Positions 34,081-43,283 of a DNA stretch of 64,000 nt are shown here, in pieces (the stretch's first letter is position 1; every line of letters starts with the position of its first letter). The notes under the pieces are model-generated. The model did not search any database and was not told where the DNA came from. It saw only the letters and a program-made list of their open reading frames with translations. The stretch lies in NCBI RefSeq assembly GCF_001894865.1, contig NZ_BCXA01000028.1, forward strand, positions 1 to 64,000, read 5' to 3'. The stretch comes from Rhodococcus maanshanensis NBRC 100610. Lineage in GTDB: Bacteria; Actinomycetota; Actinomycetes; Mycobacteriales; Mycobacteriaceae. The translations under genes and the position numbers were made by a program.

Positions 34081-36243
34081 CTACGAGAGGCCGGCGGCGT
34101 CCATGCCCCGAAGCTCCTTCTTCAGGTCCTGGATCTCGTCGCGCAGCCGCCCGGCCAGCTCGAACTGCAGCTCGCGCGCCGCGTTCATCATCTGGTCCGT
34201 CAGTTCCTTGACCAGATCCGCCAGCTCCGCCCGCGGCATCGACTTCACGTCGCGGCCCTCGTACACGCCCGCGCTGACCGCCCGGCCGGCCTCGCCCTGG
34301 GCACGGCGCCCGCGGCTGGCGTTGCGCCCCGAACCGCCGACGTCCACGCCCGCGGCCGTGTCATCGGCCTCCTCGTACACCTGGTCGAGGATGTCGGCGA
34401 TCTTCTTGCGCAGCGGCTGGGGGTCGACGCCCATCTCCCGGTTGTAGGCGATCTGCTTCTCGCGGCGACGATCGGTCTCCTCGATGGCGTGGGCCATCGA
34501 GTCGGTGATCTTGTCCGCGTACATGTGCACCTGGCCCGAGACGTTGCGGGCCGCGCGGCCGATGGTCTGGATCAGGCTGGTGGAGCTGCGCAGGAAGCCC
34601 TCCTTGTCGGCGTCCAGGATCGCGACCAGCGACACCTCTGGCAGGTCGAGGCCCTCGCGAAGCAGGTTGATGCCGACGAGCACGTCGTACTCCCCCAGAC
34701 GCAGCTGGCGGAGCAGCTCGACCCGGCGGAGGGTGTCGATGTCCGAGTGCAGGTAGCGCACCCGGATCCCCAGCTCGAGCAGGTAGTCGGTCAGGTCCTC
34801 GGCCATCTTCTTGGTCAGGGTGGTCACCAGGACCCGCTCGTCCTTGTCGGTGCGCTCCCTGATCTCGTGCACCAGGTCGTCGATCTGGCCCTTGGTTGGC
34901 TTCACCACCACCTCCGGATCCACCAGCCCGGTTGGCCGGATGACCTGCTCGACGAACTCGCCGCCCGCCTGGCCGAGCTCGTACTTGCCAGGGGTTGCCG
35001 ACAGGTACACGGTCTGCCCGATCCGCTGGGTGAACTCCTCCCAGGTGAGGGGACGGTTGTCGGTTGCCGATGGCAGCCGGAACCCGAACTCGACGAGGTT
35101 GCGCTTGCGGGACATGTCGCCCTCGTACATCGCGCCGATCTGCGGAACGGTGACGTGCGACTCGTCGATGACCAGCAGGAAGTCCTCGGGGAAGTAGTCG
35201 ATGAGGGTGGCGGGCGCGGTGCCTGCACCGCGGCCGTCGATGTGCCGCGAGTAGTTCTCGATCCCGGAGCAGAACCCGACCTGCTTGATCATCTCGATGT
35301 CGTAATTGGTCCGCATCCGCAGCCGCTGCGCCTCGAGCAGCTTGCCCCGCCCCTCCAGGTCGGCGAGCCGCTCCTCGAGCTCGGCCTCGATGTCCTTGAC
35401 CGCCCGTTCCATCCGCTCCGGGCCCGCGACATAGTGGGTGGCCGGGAAGATCCGCAGCGAGTCGACCTGGCGGACCACGTCGCCGGTCAGCGGGTGAAGG
35501 TAATACAGCGCCTCGATCTCGTCGCCGAAGAACTCGATGCGGATCGCGAGCTCCTCATACGACGGGATGATCTCGACCGTGTCCCCGCGCACCCGGAACG
35601 AGCCGCGGGTGAAGGCCAGGTCGTTGCGGTTGTATTGCACGTCGACCAGCAGGCGCAGCAATGCGTCACGGGGCACCTCGACGCCGACGTCGAGCTGGAT
35701 CGACCGGTCCAGGTAGGACTGCGGGGTACCGAGACCGTAGATGCACGACACCGACGCGACCACCACCACGTCACGACGCGAGAGCAGGCTCGAGGTAGCC
35801 GAGTGCCGCAGCCGCTCGACGTCGTCGTTGATCGACGAGTCCTTCTCGATGTAGGTGTCCGTCTGCGCGATGTACGCCTCGGGCTGGTAGTAGTCGTAGT
35901 ACGAGACGAAGTACTCGACTGCGTTGTTCGGCAACATCTCTCGCAGCTCGTTCGCGAGCTGCGCGGCGAGGGTCTTGTTCGGTGCCATCACCAGCGTCGG
36001 CCGCTGCAGCTTCTCGATCAGCCAGGCCGTCGTCGCCGACTTTCCGGTGCCGGTGGCACCGAGCAGCACCACGTTCTTCTCGTCCGCCCGGATCCGCCGC
36101 TCGAGTTCCGCGATCGCCGCGGGCTGGTCACCTGCGGGCTGGTGCGGGCTCACCACCTCGAACCGGGCCTCGGACCGTTCGATGTCGCCGACCGGCCGGA
36201 ACTCGGAGTGCGCCACCACGGGATGCTCGGATGCGAAAGCCAT
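34081..36243 (-). CDS. uvrB: Excinuclease ABC subunit B
   Basis: The DNA-helicase-like damage-verification subunit that recruits UvrC. The 720-aa product has Walker [17 protein letters not shown], the beta-hairpin region [21 protein letters not shown], the DEAD-like [11 protein letters not shown], helicase motifs V-VI ([20 protein letters not shown]) and a C-terminal UVR helical domain that contacts UvrC ([30 protein letters not shown]). ATG at 36243 is the first base after a TACTCT -10 with leaderless spacing. Confidence 0.98.
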   Translation of the reverse strand: MAFASEHPVVAHSEFRPVGDIERSEARFEVVSPHQPAGDQPAAIAELERRIRADEKNVVLLGATGTGKSATTAWLIEKLQRPTLVMAPNKTLAAQLANELREMLPNNAVEYFVSYYDYYQPEAYIAQTDTYIEKDSSINDDVERLRHSATSSLLSRRDVVVVASVSCIYGLGTPQSYLDRSIQLDVGVEVPRDALLRLLVDVQYNRNDLAFTRGSFRVRGDTVEIIPSYEELAIRIEFFGDEIEALYYLHPLTGDVVRQVDSLRIFPATHYVAGPERMERAVKDIEAELEERLADLEGRGKLLEAQRLRMRTNYDIEMIKQVGFCSGIENYSRHIDGRGAGTAPATLIDYFPEDFLLVIDESHVTVPQIGAMYEGDMSRKRNLVEFGFRLPSATDNRPLTWEEFTQRIGQTVYLSATPGKYELGQAGGEFVEQVIRPTGLVDPEVVVKPTKGQIDDLVHEIRERTDKDERVLVTTLTKKMAEDLTDYLLELGIRVRYLHSDIDTLRRVELLRQLRLGEYDVLVGINLLREGLDLPEVSLVAILDADKEGFLRSSTSLIQTIGRAARNVSGQVHMYADKITDSMAHAIEETDRRREKQIAYNREMGVDPQPLRKKIADILDQVYEEADDTAAGVDVGGSGRNASRGRRAQGEAGRAVSAGVYEGRDVKSMPRAELADLVKELTDQMMNAARELQFELAGRLRDEIQDLKKELRGMDAAGLS

Positions 36244-36249
36244 GGAACC

Positions 36250-36272
36250 AGAGTAAGCCGGGGCACCGACAT
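36250..36272 (-). promoter_or_regulatory. uvrB promoter, PafBC/RecA-independent damage type
   Basis: On the minus strand: ATGTCGGTG, eight bases, TACTCT. Eight of nine box positions match TTGTCRGTG with the exact N8 spacer and a TANNNT hexamer. Transcription is predicted to start at the A of the uvrB ATG (36243). Confidence 0.75.
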
Positions 36273-36322
36273 CCTCCCGGCATCGTCGTCGGCGCCCGAC
36301 CCGCCGGGTAGGTTCAACAGCC

Positions 36323-36832
36323 ATGGACGGCGAAGTGCACGCCCCGAAGATCGAGTCCTTCTCGCTCGCGGACAAGACCAACACCGATCCGAAGGGTTTC
36401 GTGCGACCGGTGGACCACTACCGGCTCGAACCGTGGGGCCTGTACATGGCCAGGACCTCGGACCATGCCCACTTCCACTACCTGGAGTCGTGGCTGCTGC
36501 CTGCCCTCGGCCTGCGCGCGTCGATCTTCCACTACCACCCGTATCACGCGCGGGATCAGAACCACTACGTCGACATCGGCGAGTTCACCGCGGCACCGGG
36601 GGTCTGGCGATCCGAGGACCACTACCTGGACCTGGTGGTGCGCACCGGGCGCGACACCGAACTACTGGACGTGGACGAGCTGATCGCCGCGCATTCGGCA
36701 GGCCTGCTCGACGCCGCGACGACCGAGCTGGCGATCCACAGAGCGGTGACCGCGGCGGACGGGATCGCCGCGTACGGACACGACCTGGACGCCTGGCTCG
36801 CCTCCGTCGGGATGCCGATCAGCTGGCGCTGA
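36323..36832 (+). CDS. DUF402 protein (FomD-like)
   Basis: A 169-aa DUF402 domain: [51 protein letters not shown] with the conserved Asp/His-rich metal-binding face, and [10 protein letters not shown]. Related proteins (FomD, Ntdp, SA1684) hydrolyse nucleotidyl or nucleoside diphosphate substrates with divalent metals. Divergent from uvrB. A TAGGTT -10 nine bases before the ATG suggests a very short leader. The 3' end carries a short imperfect duplication just past the stop. Confidence 0.85.
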   Translation: MDGEVHAPKIESFSLADKTNTDPKGFVRPVDHYRLEPWGLYMARTSDHAHFHYLESWLLPALGLRASIFHYHPYHARDQNHYVDIGEFTAAPGVWRSEDHYLDLVVRTGRDTELLDVDELIAAHSAGLLDAATTELAIHRAVTAADGIAAYGHDLDAWLASVGMPISWR

Positions 36833-36872
36833 CCGGGTCCGGACGCTGATCAGCCGGCGCCGACCGCGCCCC

Positions 36873-38093
36873 TCATGAGGGCGACCAGCCGGTCCGCTCG
36901 GCCCACTCGCAGGCCCGCTGGTAGCCGAGATCGAACCACGGCGCGAGCGCCGCGGCATAGGTCGCGGTGGCCTCGCCCGTGTCCGCGTCGGCGGCGGCCC
37001 AGCGGACCGCAACCCTCTTGGCCTCGAGGAACTCGGCCCGAGCAGCGGCGTCGGCGCGCAGCCAGTCGCGCAGCAGGAGCGCGAAGCGCTGGCCCGGCCA
37101 GCCGTCGACGCGCAGGCTGATCTCCACGGGCCTGCCGGGATCGGCGCCGCCGTGGGTGCGCTTGTCCCACAGAGCCGGATCGGACTCGCCACCGATGGCG
37201 TAGTCCGGCTTCGGATCGTCGCTGGTGATCGACTCGATCAGCGGGAACCCGGCCGCGGCCAGCGGGCCCGCGAGCGCGTCCGCCGCGGCGATGCTCGAGA
37301 CGGTGATCTGTACGTCGATCACGTCCTTGGCCTCGAGACCCGGCACAGAGGTGGAGCCGACGTGGTCGATACGCAATGCGCCGGCTCCGCAGGCCAGCCA
37401 CAGGCGCTCGATCAGCCGCCGTGCCTGGTCCGGCCAGGACGGATCGGCAGGCGCGAGGACGGGCCGGAGCCGGACCACCGCTCCGGTCCGCAGGTTCTCC
37501 TCGAAGGGCACCAGCCGCTGTTCCCACAACGCCTTCACCTCGGCGTCCAGGCCGCCCTGCGGACCGCTGTTGTCCAGCCAGACATCCGCCGCGGCTCGTC
37601 GCTGGTCGTCGGTGGCCTGCGCCGCGAGGCGGGCCCTGGCATCGTGCTCCGGCATACCGCGCAGCTCGACCAGACGTCGCACCCGCTCCTCCGCGTCCAC
37701 GTAGACGACGAGGACGAGATTGAACAGCGCGCCCATCCTGCCCTCGACGAGGAGCGGAATGTCCTGCACCACCACGGCATCCGCCGCGGCGGACTCGACG
37801 AGCTCGGTCGTGCGCCTGCCCACCAGCGGATGGACCACCGCGTTCAAACGGGCCCTCGACTCGTCGTCGCCGAACGCCACGGCCGCGAGGGCTGGCCGAT
37901 CCAGCCGGCCGTCGGGTTGCAGGATCGAGTCACCGAACTCCGCGACCAGCGCGGCAAGGCCCTCGGTTCCCGGTTCCACCACCTCGCGGGCCACCAGGTC
38001 GCTGTCGACAACCACGGCACCGAGATCCGCCAGGATCCTCGACACCGTGGATTTACCCGCTCCAATACCTCCGGTGAGGCCGATTCTCAGCAC
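36873..38093 (-). CDS. coaE: Dephospho-CoA kinase fused to a GrpB/UPF0157 domain
   Basis: The last step of CoA synthesis (phosphorylation of dephospho-CoA) resides in residues 1-200: P-loop GLTGGIGAGKSTVS, DSDLVAREVVEPG, DIPLLVEGRM. Residues about 210-400 are a GrpB-like nucleotidyltransferase-fold domain (HVGSTSVPGLEAKDVIDVQI, FALLLRDWLRAD, AEFLEAKRVA). The same two-domain CoaE occurs in mycobacteria, where the added domain affects stability and folding of the kinase. The 406-aa length matches that form. ATG start at 38093. Confidence 0.96.
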   Translation of the reverse strand: MLRIGLTGGIGAGKSTVSRILADLGAVVVDSDLVAREVVEPGTEGLAALVAEFGDSILQPDGRLDRPALAAVAFGDDESRARLNAVVHPLVGRRTTELVESAAADAVVVQDIPLLVEGRMGALFNLVLVVYVDAEERVRRLVELRGMPEHDARARLAAQATDDQRRAAADVWLDNSGPQGGLDAEVKALWEQRLVPFEENLRTGAVVRLRPVLAPADPSWPDQARRLIERLWLACGAGALRIDHVGSTSVPGLEAKDVIDVQITVSSIAAADALAGPLAAAGFPLIESITSDDPKPDYAIGGESDPALWDKRTHGGADPGRPVEISLRVDGWPGQRFALLLRDWLRADAAARAEFLEAKRVAVRWAAADADTGEATATYAAALAPWFDLGYQRACEWAERTGWSPS

Positions 38094-38217
38094 GCATACC
38101 AGTCTGACATCTGAACACGCCGGAGCACACCAGCCCCAAATGCACCAGGTTTACCGGGGAATCGGTATCCTACGTGCAGACGCGCCAGGCCACCCATCTC
38201 GAGACAAAGGGAATTCC

Positions 38218-38430
38218 ATGCAAAGCCACTACATCCTTCAGGGTCGGCACCGTCTGGGCATCGTCAACGGGGTGCACTGCATCCTGATTCCCGAGGTCGC
38301 CACCGCTCTGGCCGAGCACCGTCGCAACTGGTTCACGCAGATGATCAGCCCCGCGCGCCACAGCTTCGCCACGATGCGCAAGCGCACCGCCGTCATGCAG
38401 AGCGCCTGGGCCCCTGCCGCAGTGAGCTGA
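38218..38430 (+). CDS. Small basic hypothetical protein, 70 aa
   Basis: The 70-aa product is rich in His/Arg (HYILQGRHRLG, EHRRNWFTQM, HSFATMRKRTA), with no membrane segment and no recognised family. ATG at 38218 follows ACAAAGGG; a TATCCT -10 lies about 50 bases upstream. A strong terminator 30 bases past the stop supports it as a separate transcription unit. Confidence 0.6.
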   Translation: MQSHYILQGRHRLGIVNGVHCILIPEVATALAEHRRNWFTQMISPARHSFATMRKRTAVMQSAWAPAAVS

Positions 38431-38460
38431 TCGGGCTCCCCGGCTCCCACACCACCACGA

Positions 38461-38490
38461 GTGACCCCGCCCGAATCCGGGCGGGGTCAC
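38461..38490 (+). terminator. Terminator after the 70-aa ORF
   Basis: GTGACCCCGCCCG and CGGGCGGGGTCAC form a perfect 13-bp stem with the four-base loop AATC, followed by TTGCTG. Confidence 0.85.
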
Positions 38491-38551
38491 TTGCTGTATG
38501 CGTACGCAGATTCGAATGCGGCCGCCGCGACGGCGTCCTACCGTTGGTGAC

Positions 38552-38797
38552 ATGACTGTCAAAGCCGATGATCTGCGACTGTTGTTGGCCAGCTCCCTCT
38601 CGCAACCCGCACTGGTTCTGGAGGAGGGCTCGATCAAGGTTCTCTCGGGAGACGAGGTGGCCGAGCGTTCCTCCTGGGTGCTCGTCACCCTCGAGGACCT
38701 CCGCCGGGAACTACCGGACGGCGACAACCCCACCGAGCACGATCTGGTGGAGAAGGCCGCCATGATCGACGAACTCGCTTCCAGCCCGGGGGCATGA
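38552..38797 (+). CDS. Hypothetical acidic protein, 81 aa
   Basis: The 81-aa product is acidic (VKADDLRLLLASSLSQPALVLEEGSIKVLSGDEVAERS, ELPDGDNPTEHDLVEKAAMIDELA). It looks like a small beta-strand core followed by helices. ATG at 38552 chosen; a longer upstream frame is Arg-rich and not protein-like. No family recognised. It ends at a terminator shared with rpsA. Confidence 0.6.
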   Translation: MTVKADDLRLLLASSLSQPALVLEEGSIKVLSGDEVAERSSWVLVTLEDLRRELPDGDNPTEHDLVEKAAMIDELASSPGA

Positions 38798-38809
38798 CCG
38801 GAGAGACAA

Positions 38810-38842
38810 AACAACCCCGGTCCTGTACGGACCGGGGTTGTT
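38810..38842. terminator. Bidirectional terminator (81-aa ORF / rpsA)
   Basis: A perfect 14-bp stem (38810-38823 with 38829-38842; AACAACC/GGTTGTT ends) with the five-base loop TGTAC, between convergent genes. The A/T ends give a short U-run on both transcripts. Confidence 0.9.
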
Positions 38843-38871
38843 CTGTGAGACCCGGCTAGCGGGTCATCGGG

Positions 38872-40347
38872 TCACGCGTTGCCGGACAGCTTCTCGCGGA
38901 GAGCGGCGAGCTGCGCGTCGCTGGCGAGCGAGCCACCAGCGGATTCCTGCGCGGCACCGGCGGACTCGCCTGCGTCGGCGGAACCGGTCTCGGAGGAGTA
39001 GCCTGCGGCGGCGTTGGCAGCCTCGGCGGCCTCGTCCGCAGCGGTCTTCTCCATCTGAGCGGTGTGCATCTTGTGGCGACGCTCGGCCTCGGCGTAGCGG
39101 CCTTCCCACTCTTCACGCTGCTTGTCGAAGCCCTCGAGCCACTCGTTGGTCTCGGGATCGAAGCCCTCGGGGAAGATGTAGTTGCCCTGCTCGTCGTACG
39201 AGTCGGCCATGCCGTACTTGGACGGATCGAACTCGGCGTTGTAGTCCTCGTTGGCCTGCTTCAGCGACAGCGAGATACGACGACGCTCGAGGTCGATGTC
39301 GATGACCTTGACGAGGGCATCGTCGCCGACGCCGACAACCTGGTCCGGAACCTCCACGTGGCGCTCGGCCAGCTCGGAGATGTGCACCAGGCCCTCGATG
39401 CCCTCCTCGACGCGAACGAAGGCGCCGAACGGAACGAGCTTGGTGACCTTGCCGGGCACGATCTGGCCGATGGCGTGGGTGCGGGCGAACTGACGCCACG
39501 GGTCTTCCTGCGTCGCCTTGAGCGAGAGGGAGACGCGCTCGCGGTCCAGGTCGACGTCGAGAACCTCGACGGTGACCTCGTTGCCGACCTCGACGACCTC
39601 GGACGGGTGATCGATGTGCTTCCAGGACAGCTCGGAGACGTGCACCAGGCCGTCGACGCCACCCAGGTCCACGAAGGCACCGAAGTTGACGATGGAGGAC
39701 ACGACGCCCTTGCGGACCTGGCCCTTCTGGAGCTGGTGCAGGAACTCGCTGCGGACCTCGGACTGGGTCTGCTCGAGCCATGCGCGACGCGACAGGACCA
39801 CGTTGTTGCGGTTCTTGTCGAGCTCGATGATCTTGGCCTCGATCTCCTTGCCGACGTACGGCTGCAGATCGCGGACACGACGCATCTCGACCAGCGACGC
39901 GGGCAGGAAGCCGCGGAGGCCGATGTCGAGGATCAGGCCGCCCTTGACGACCTCGATGACGGTGCCCTTGACGGCCTCGTCCTTCTCCTTGAGCTCCTCG
40001 ATGGTGCCCCAGGCGCGCTCGTACTGTGCGCGCTTCTTCGACAGGATCAGTCGACCTTCCTTGTCCTCCTTGGTGAGAACAAGAGCCTCGACGGCGTCGC
40101 CGACGGAAACGACCTCATTGGGGTCGACGTCGTGCTTGATCGAGAGCTCGCGGGAAGGGATGACGCCTTCGGTCTTGTAACCGATGTCGAGCAGGACCTC
40201 GTCGCGATCGACCTTGACGATGGTTCCTTCGACGATGTCGCCATCGTTGAAGTACTTGATCGTTGCGTCGATGGCGGCGAGGAAATCCTCGGCGGAGCCA
40301 ATGTCGTTGATGGCTACCTGCGGCGAGGTGACGGTGGTGGAGGGCAT
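38872..40347 (-). CDS. rpsA: 30S ribosomal protein S1
   Basis: A 491-aa S1 with four S1 RNA-binding repeats (GDIVEGTIVKVDRDEVLLDIGYKTEG; GTVIEVVKGGLILDIGLRG; KGVVSSIVNFGAFVDLGGVDGLVHVSEL; PGKVTKLVPFGAFVRVEEGIEGLVHISEL). An acidic, low-complexity C-terminal tail ends LAALREKLSGNA. It recruits mRNA to the 30S subunit and, in mycobacteria, takes part in trans-translation; the C-terminal tail is the region discussed for pyrazinoic-acid binding. ATG at 40347 matches the family start (MPSTTVTSPQVA). A promoter lies about 110 bases upstream. Confidence 0.98.
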   Translation of the reverse strand: MPSTTVTSPQVAINDIGSAEDFLAAIDATIKYFNDGDIVEGTIVKVDRDEVLLDIGYKTEGVIPSRELSIKHDVDPNEVVSVGDAVEALVLTKEDKEGRLILSKKRAQYERAWGTIEELKEKDEAVKGTVIEVVKGGLILDIGLRGFLPASLVEMRRVRDLQPYVGKEIEAKIIELDKNRNNVVLSRRAWLEQTQSEVRSEFLHQLQKGQVRKGVVSSIVNFGAFVDLGGVDGLVHVSELSWKHIDHPSEVVEVGNEVTVEVLDVDLDRERVSLSLKATQEDPWRQFARTHAIGQIVPGKVTKLVPFGAFVRVEEGIEGLVHISELAERHVEVPDQVVGVGDDALVKVIDIDLERRRISLSLKQANEDYNAEFDPSKYGMADSYDEQGNYIFPEGFDPETNEWLEGFDKQREEWEGRYAEAERRHKMHTAQMEKTAADEAAEAANAAAGYSSETGSADAGESAGAAQESAGGSLASDAQLAALREKLSGNA

Positions 40348-40459
40348 GTGTTGAGTTGCTCCGGACGGTTGGGTAGTCGGTTGATGGTGTTCTGTCAGAC
40401 TCACGAATCCCCACCGCTGCGCCGAATCCGGCACCGTACGGCAGACACTCGCGTGGATT

Positions 40460-40489
40460 AGGGTACGCGACCTGTAGCGAGCTGGGCAA
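40460..40489 (-). promoter_or_regulatory. rpsA promoter
   Basis: On the minus strand TTGCCC (40484-40489), an 18-base spacer and TACCCT (40460-40465) give a good housekeeping promoter. The predicted leader is about 105 nt. Confidence 0.65.
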
Positions 40490-40533
40490 ACCCGGATGGA
40501 CCGACGTCGACGGGAAACCCTACTGTGGAGCCC

Positions 40534-41427
40534 ATGCCGGGGTCGACGAATGACGCAACTGACATCACACCGCGGACCGATCCGGACGACCGTCACGGCG
40601 AGGCCAATTCGATCCTCGGGACCAGTGGCGTGAGCCGCGACCGCCTCGACTCCGCCGACAGCGAGCGCGCCAGCCGCGCCTGGTGGGATGCCGACGCAGC
40701 CGACTACCACCGCACGCACGGCGACTTCCTCGGGGTTGACTCCGCGGCCGGTGAGTTCGTCTGGTGCCCGGAAGGACTACACGAGGGCGATGTCCGACTG
40801 CTCGGCGACGTGGCGGGCCGCGACGTCCTCGAGGTCGGCTGCGGCTCGGCTCCCTGCGCGCGCTGGCTCGCGGGCCAGGGCGCGCGCGCGGTCGGGCTGG
40901 ACCTGTCGATGGGCATGCTCACGCGCGGCGTGGAGGCGATGGCCAAGGGCGGTCCGCGGGTGCCGCTCGTCCAGGCGGGCGCGGAGTCGCTGCCGTTCGC
41001 GGACGAGAGCTTCGACATCGTCTGCTCCGCCTTCGGCGCGGTTCCGTTCGTCGCCGATTCCGCACTGGTGATGCGCGAGGTGGCCCGGGTGCTGCGCCCC
41101 GGTGGGCTGTGGGTGTTCGCGGTGAACCACCCGATCCGCTGGATCTTCCCCGACGACCCCGGCCCGAAGGGCCTCACGGCGACGATGCCGTACTTCGACC
41201 GGACGCCCTACGTCGAGGTCGACGACGACGGCACGCCGACCTACGTGGAGCACCACCGCACGATCGGCGACCGGGTGCGCGAACTCGTCGCGGCCGGCCT
41301 CGAGGTGCGCGACATCGTCGAACCCGACTGGCCGGAGTGGCTGGACCGCGAATGGGGCCAGTGGAGCCCGCTCCGCGGTCAGATCTTTCCCGGCACCGCG
41401 ATCTTCGTCAGCCGCAAGCCCGACTGA
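40534..41427 (+). CDS. Class I SAM-dependent methyltransferase
   Basis: A 297-aa Rossmann methyltransferase. Motif I DVLEVGCGSAPCARWLAGQG, motif II region AVGLDLSMGML, then LPFADESFDIVCSAFGAVPF and the post-motif ARVLRPGGLWVFAVNHPIRW. The substrate is unknown. ATG at 40534 lies seven bases after a TACTGT -10, so the mRNA is probably leaderless; an in-frame GTG at 40525 falls inside the promoter. Divergent from rpsA, convergent with the RHH gene. Confidence 0.88.
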   Translation: MPGSTNDATDITPRTDPDDRHGEANSILGTSGVSRDRLDSADSERASRAWWDADAADYHRTHGDFLGVDSAAGEFVWCPEGLHEGDVRLLGDVAGRDVLEVGCGSAPCARWLAGQGARAVGLDLSMGMLTRGVEAMAKGGPRVPLVQAGAESLPFADESFDIVCSAFGAVPFVADSALVMREVARVLRPGGLWVFAVNHPIRWIFPDDPGPKGLTATMPYFDRTPYVEVDDDGTPTYVEHHRTIGDRVRELVAAGLEVRDIVEPDWPEWLDREWGQWSPLRGQIFPGTAIFVSRKPD

Positions 41428-41437
41428 CCTCGCACCG

Positions 41438-41599
41438 TCAGTCGGGATCGCGGGGCCTGCGGCCTGCCTCGTCGAGCGCCCGCCGCAGGGCGTATTCCAG
41501 TTGCGCGTTGACGCTGCGCAGGTCGTCGGCCGCCCACTTGGCGATGGCGTCGTAGACGGCCGGGTCCAGCCGCAGCAGCACCTTCTTGCGTTCGGCCAT
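41438..41599 (-). CDS. Ribbon-helix-helix (Arc/CopG-like) protein
   Basis: A 53-aa RHH DNA-binding protein: beta strand KKVLLRLDPAVYDAIAKWAADDLRSVN then QLEYALRRALDEAG, the usual Arc/MetJ-type fold that binds DNA as a dimer. ATG at 41599 is four bases past the stop of the SPFH gene, so it is the second gene of a two-gene operon. The long palindrome before the SPFH gene is its probable operator. No adjacent toxin gene, so it is not a classic toxin-antitoxin pair. Confidence 0.82.
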   Translation of the reverse strand: MAERKKVLLRLDPAVYDAIAKWAADDLRSVNAQLEYALRRALDEAGRRPRDPD

Positions 41600-41603
41600 G
41601 GGA

Positions 41604-42449
41604 TCAGGAGTACAGCGAGCCCGCGTTGACGACCGGCTGGGTGGCCTTGTCCCCACACAGGACCACCAGCAGGTTGGACACCATGTTCGCCTTGCGTTCC
41701 TCGTCGAGCTCGACGACGCCCTGCTCGCCGAGGCGATCGAGCGCGAGGCCGACCATCCCGACGGCGCCCTCGACGATCATCGTGCGGGCCGCGACCACCT
41801 GGGCCGCCTGCTGACGCACCAGCATCGCCTGCGCGATCTCCGGCGCGTACGCGAGATGGGTGATGCGGGCCTCGATCACCTCGACGCCTGCCAGGTCGGT
41901 CCGATCCCTCAGCTCGGCGGTGAGCTCGGCGGCCACCTCGACGCCGTCGCGCAGGCTCGTGCCGTGCGCCTGGTCCGAATCGTAGGGGTGCGTGGTGGCC
42001 AGGTGCCGGACCGCGGCCTCGGACTGGATCGCGACGTACTCCTCGTAGTCGTCGACCGCGAAGGTCGCCTTACCGCTGTCGACGACCTTGTAGACGACCA
42101 CGGCGGCGATCTCGACCGGATTGCCCGCCGCGTCGTTGACCTTCAGTTTCGAGGTCTCGAAGTTGCGCACCCGCAGCGTGACCCGACGCTTGGTGGTCAG
42201 CGGGACCACCCACTGGAAGCCTGCGTCGGCAACGGAGCCGACGTAGCGGCCGAAGAACTGGACGACCCTGGCCTCGTTCGGGTTGATCACCGTGAAGCCG
42301 GTCGCCAGGACCACGACCACCACCGCGAGCACGATCCCAGCACCGGCCCCCACGGGACCCGCCAGGGTGGCCACCGCGGCGACCACCGCGAGCACCACCA
42401 GCCCCAGCAGCACCGCGAACCCGTTCAACCGAAACGCCCGACGCTCCAT
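41604..42449 (-). CDS. SPFH/band-7 domain membrane protein
   Basis: A 281-aa stomatin/prohibitin-like protein. Two N-terminal hydrophobic helices (residues about 10-55) precede the band-7 domain (GFTVINPNEARVVQFFGRYVGS, TLRVRNFETSKLKVNDAAGNPVEIAAVVVYKVVD, GVEVIEARITHLAYAPEIAQAMLVRQQA). SPFH proteins assemble membrane microdomains. It ends in a short tail instead of a coiled coil. It starts ten bases after the end of a 34-bp palindrome and is co-operonic with the RHH gene, suggesting tight repression. Confidence 0.9.
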   Translation of the reverse strand: MERRAFRLNGFAVLLGLVVLAVVAAVATLAGPVGAGAGIVLAVVVVVLATGFTVINPNEARVVQFFGRYVGSVADAGFQWVVPLTTKRRVTLRVRNFETSKLKVNDAAGNPVEIAAVVVYKVVDSGKATFAVDDYEEYVAIQSEAAVRHLATTHPYDSDQAHGTSLRDGVEVAAELTAELRDRTDLAGVEVIEARITHLAYAPEIAQAMLVRQQAAQVVAARTMIVEGAVGMVGLALDRLGEQGVVELDEERKANMVSNLLVVLCGDKATQPVVNAGSLYS

Positions 42450-42458
42450 GTCCCCACC

Positions 42459-42492
42459 TTTGCTATCGAAGTGATATCACTACGATAGCAAA
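42459..42492. promoter_or_regulatory. 34-bp palindromic operator of the SPFH-RHH operon
   Basis: TTTGCTATCG, A, AGTGATATCACT, A, CGATAGCAAA: a 34-bp inverted repeat with a single central-arm mismatch pair (69/82). The -10 must lie inside it because the SPFH start is ten bases downstream. Its symmetry suits two or more RHH dimers. Confidence 0.75.
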
Positions 42493-42497
42493 AGGGC

Positions 42498-43283
42498 TCA
42501 GAGCAGCTTCGACAGGAACAGCTTGGTCCGGTCGTGCTGCGGGTTGGCGAGCATCTCCCTCGGGTCGCCGGACTCGACGACCACGCCACCGTCCATGAAC
42601 ACCAGCTCGTCGGCGACCTCGCGGGCGAAACCCATCTCGTGGGTCACCACGACCATGGTCATGCCCTCCTTGGCGAGGTTCTTCATCACCCCGAGCACCT
42701 CCCCCACCAGCTCCGGATCGAGCGCGGAGGTCGGCTCGTCGAACAGCATCAGCTTCGGGTCCATCGCCAGCGCCCGCGCGATCGCCACCCGCTGTTGCTG
42801 ACCGCCCGAGAGCTGTGCGGGATAGGCGTCCGCCTTCGCGCTCAGCCCGACCTGATCGAGGAGGTCGCGGGCGCGTTCGACGGCCTGCTTCTTGCGGACC
42901 TTCTTCACCTGCATCGGCGCCTCGATGATGTTCTCGAGCGCGGTGCGGTGCGGGAACAGGTTGAAGTGCTGGAACACCATGCCGATGTCCCTGCGCTGGC
43001 GCGCCGCGGCCCGCGGGTGCAGCTCGTAGAGCTTGCCGCCGCGCTCGGAGTACCCGACCAGGTCACCGTCGACGTAGAGCCGGCCCGCATTGACCTGCTC
43101 GAGGTGGTTGATGCAGCGCAGGAACGTGGACTTGCCCGAACCCGACGGCCCGACCAGGCACAGCACCTGGCCGCGACCGACCTCGAGGGTCACGCCGTTG
43201 AGGACCTTCAGCGCGCCGTAGTTCTTGCAGACCCGATCCGCACGCACCATCGGCGTGCCGGCGGCGCTCTTCAGCTCGGTCAC
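42498..43283 (-). CDS. Polar amino-acid ABC importer ATPase
   Basis: A 261-aa GlnQ/GltL-like ATPase: Walker [14 protein letters not shown], signature [15 protein letters not shown], Walker [15 protein letters not shown], and the family-typical [22 protein letters not shown] at 43283 overlaps the permease stop (GTGA). With the permease and lipoprotein genes upstream it forms a complete importer. Confidence 0.95.
   Translation of the reverse strand: MTELKSAAGTPMVRADRVCKNYGALKVLNGVTLEVGRGQVLCLVGPSGSGKSTFLRCINHLEQVNAGRLYVDGDLVGYSERGGKLYELHPRAAARQRRDIGMVFQHFNLFPHRTALENIIEAPMQVKKVRKKQAVERARDLLDQVGLSAKADAYPAQLSGGQQQRVAIARALAMDPKLMLFDEPTSALDPELVGEVLGVMKNLAKEGMTMVVVTHEMGFAREVADELVFMDGGVVVESGDPREMLANPQHDRTKLFLSKLL

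Noticed and set aside
33955-36849. Very long plus-strand frame opposite uvrB (over 900 codons)
   Set aside because: It is antisense to uvrB with Asp/His/Arg/Val-rich low-information sequence typical of shadow frames in GC-rich DNA; no ribosome site or family motif.
41438-42449. Toxin-antitoxin system for the RHH gene
   Set aside because: The partner is an SPFH membrane protein, not a toxin family; a repressor role fits better.
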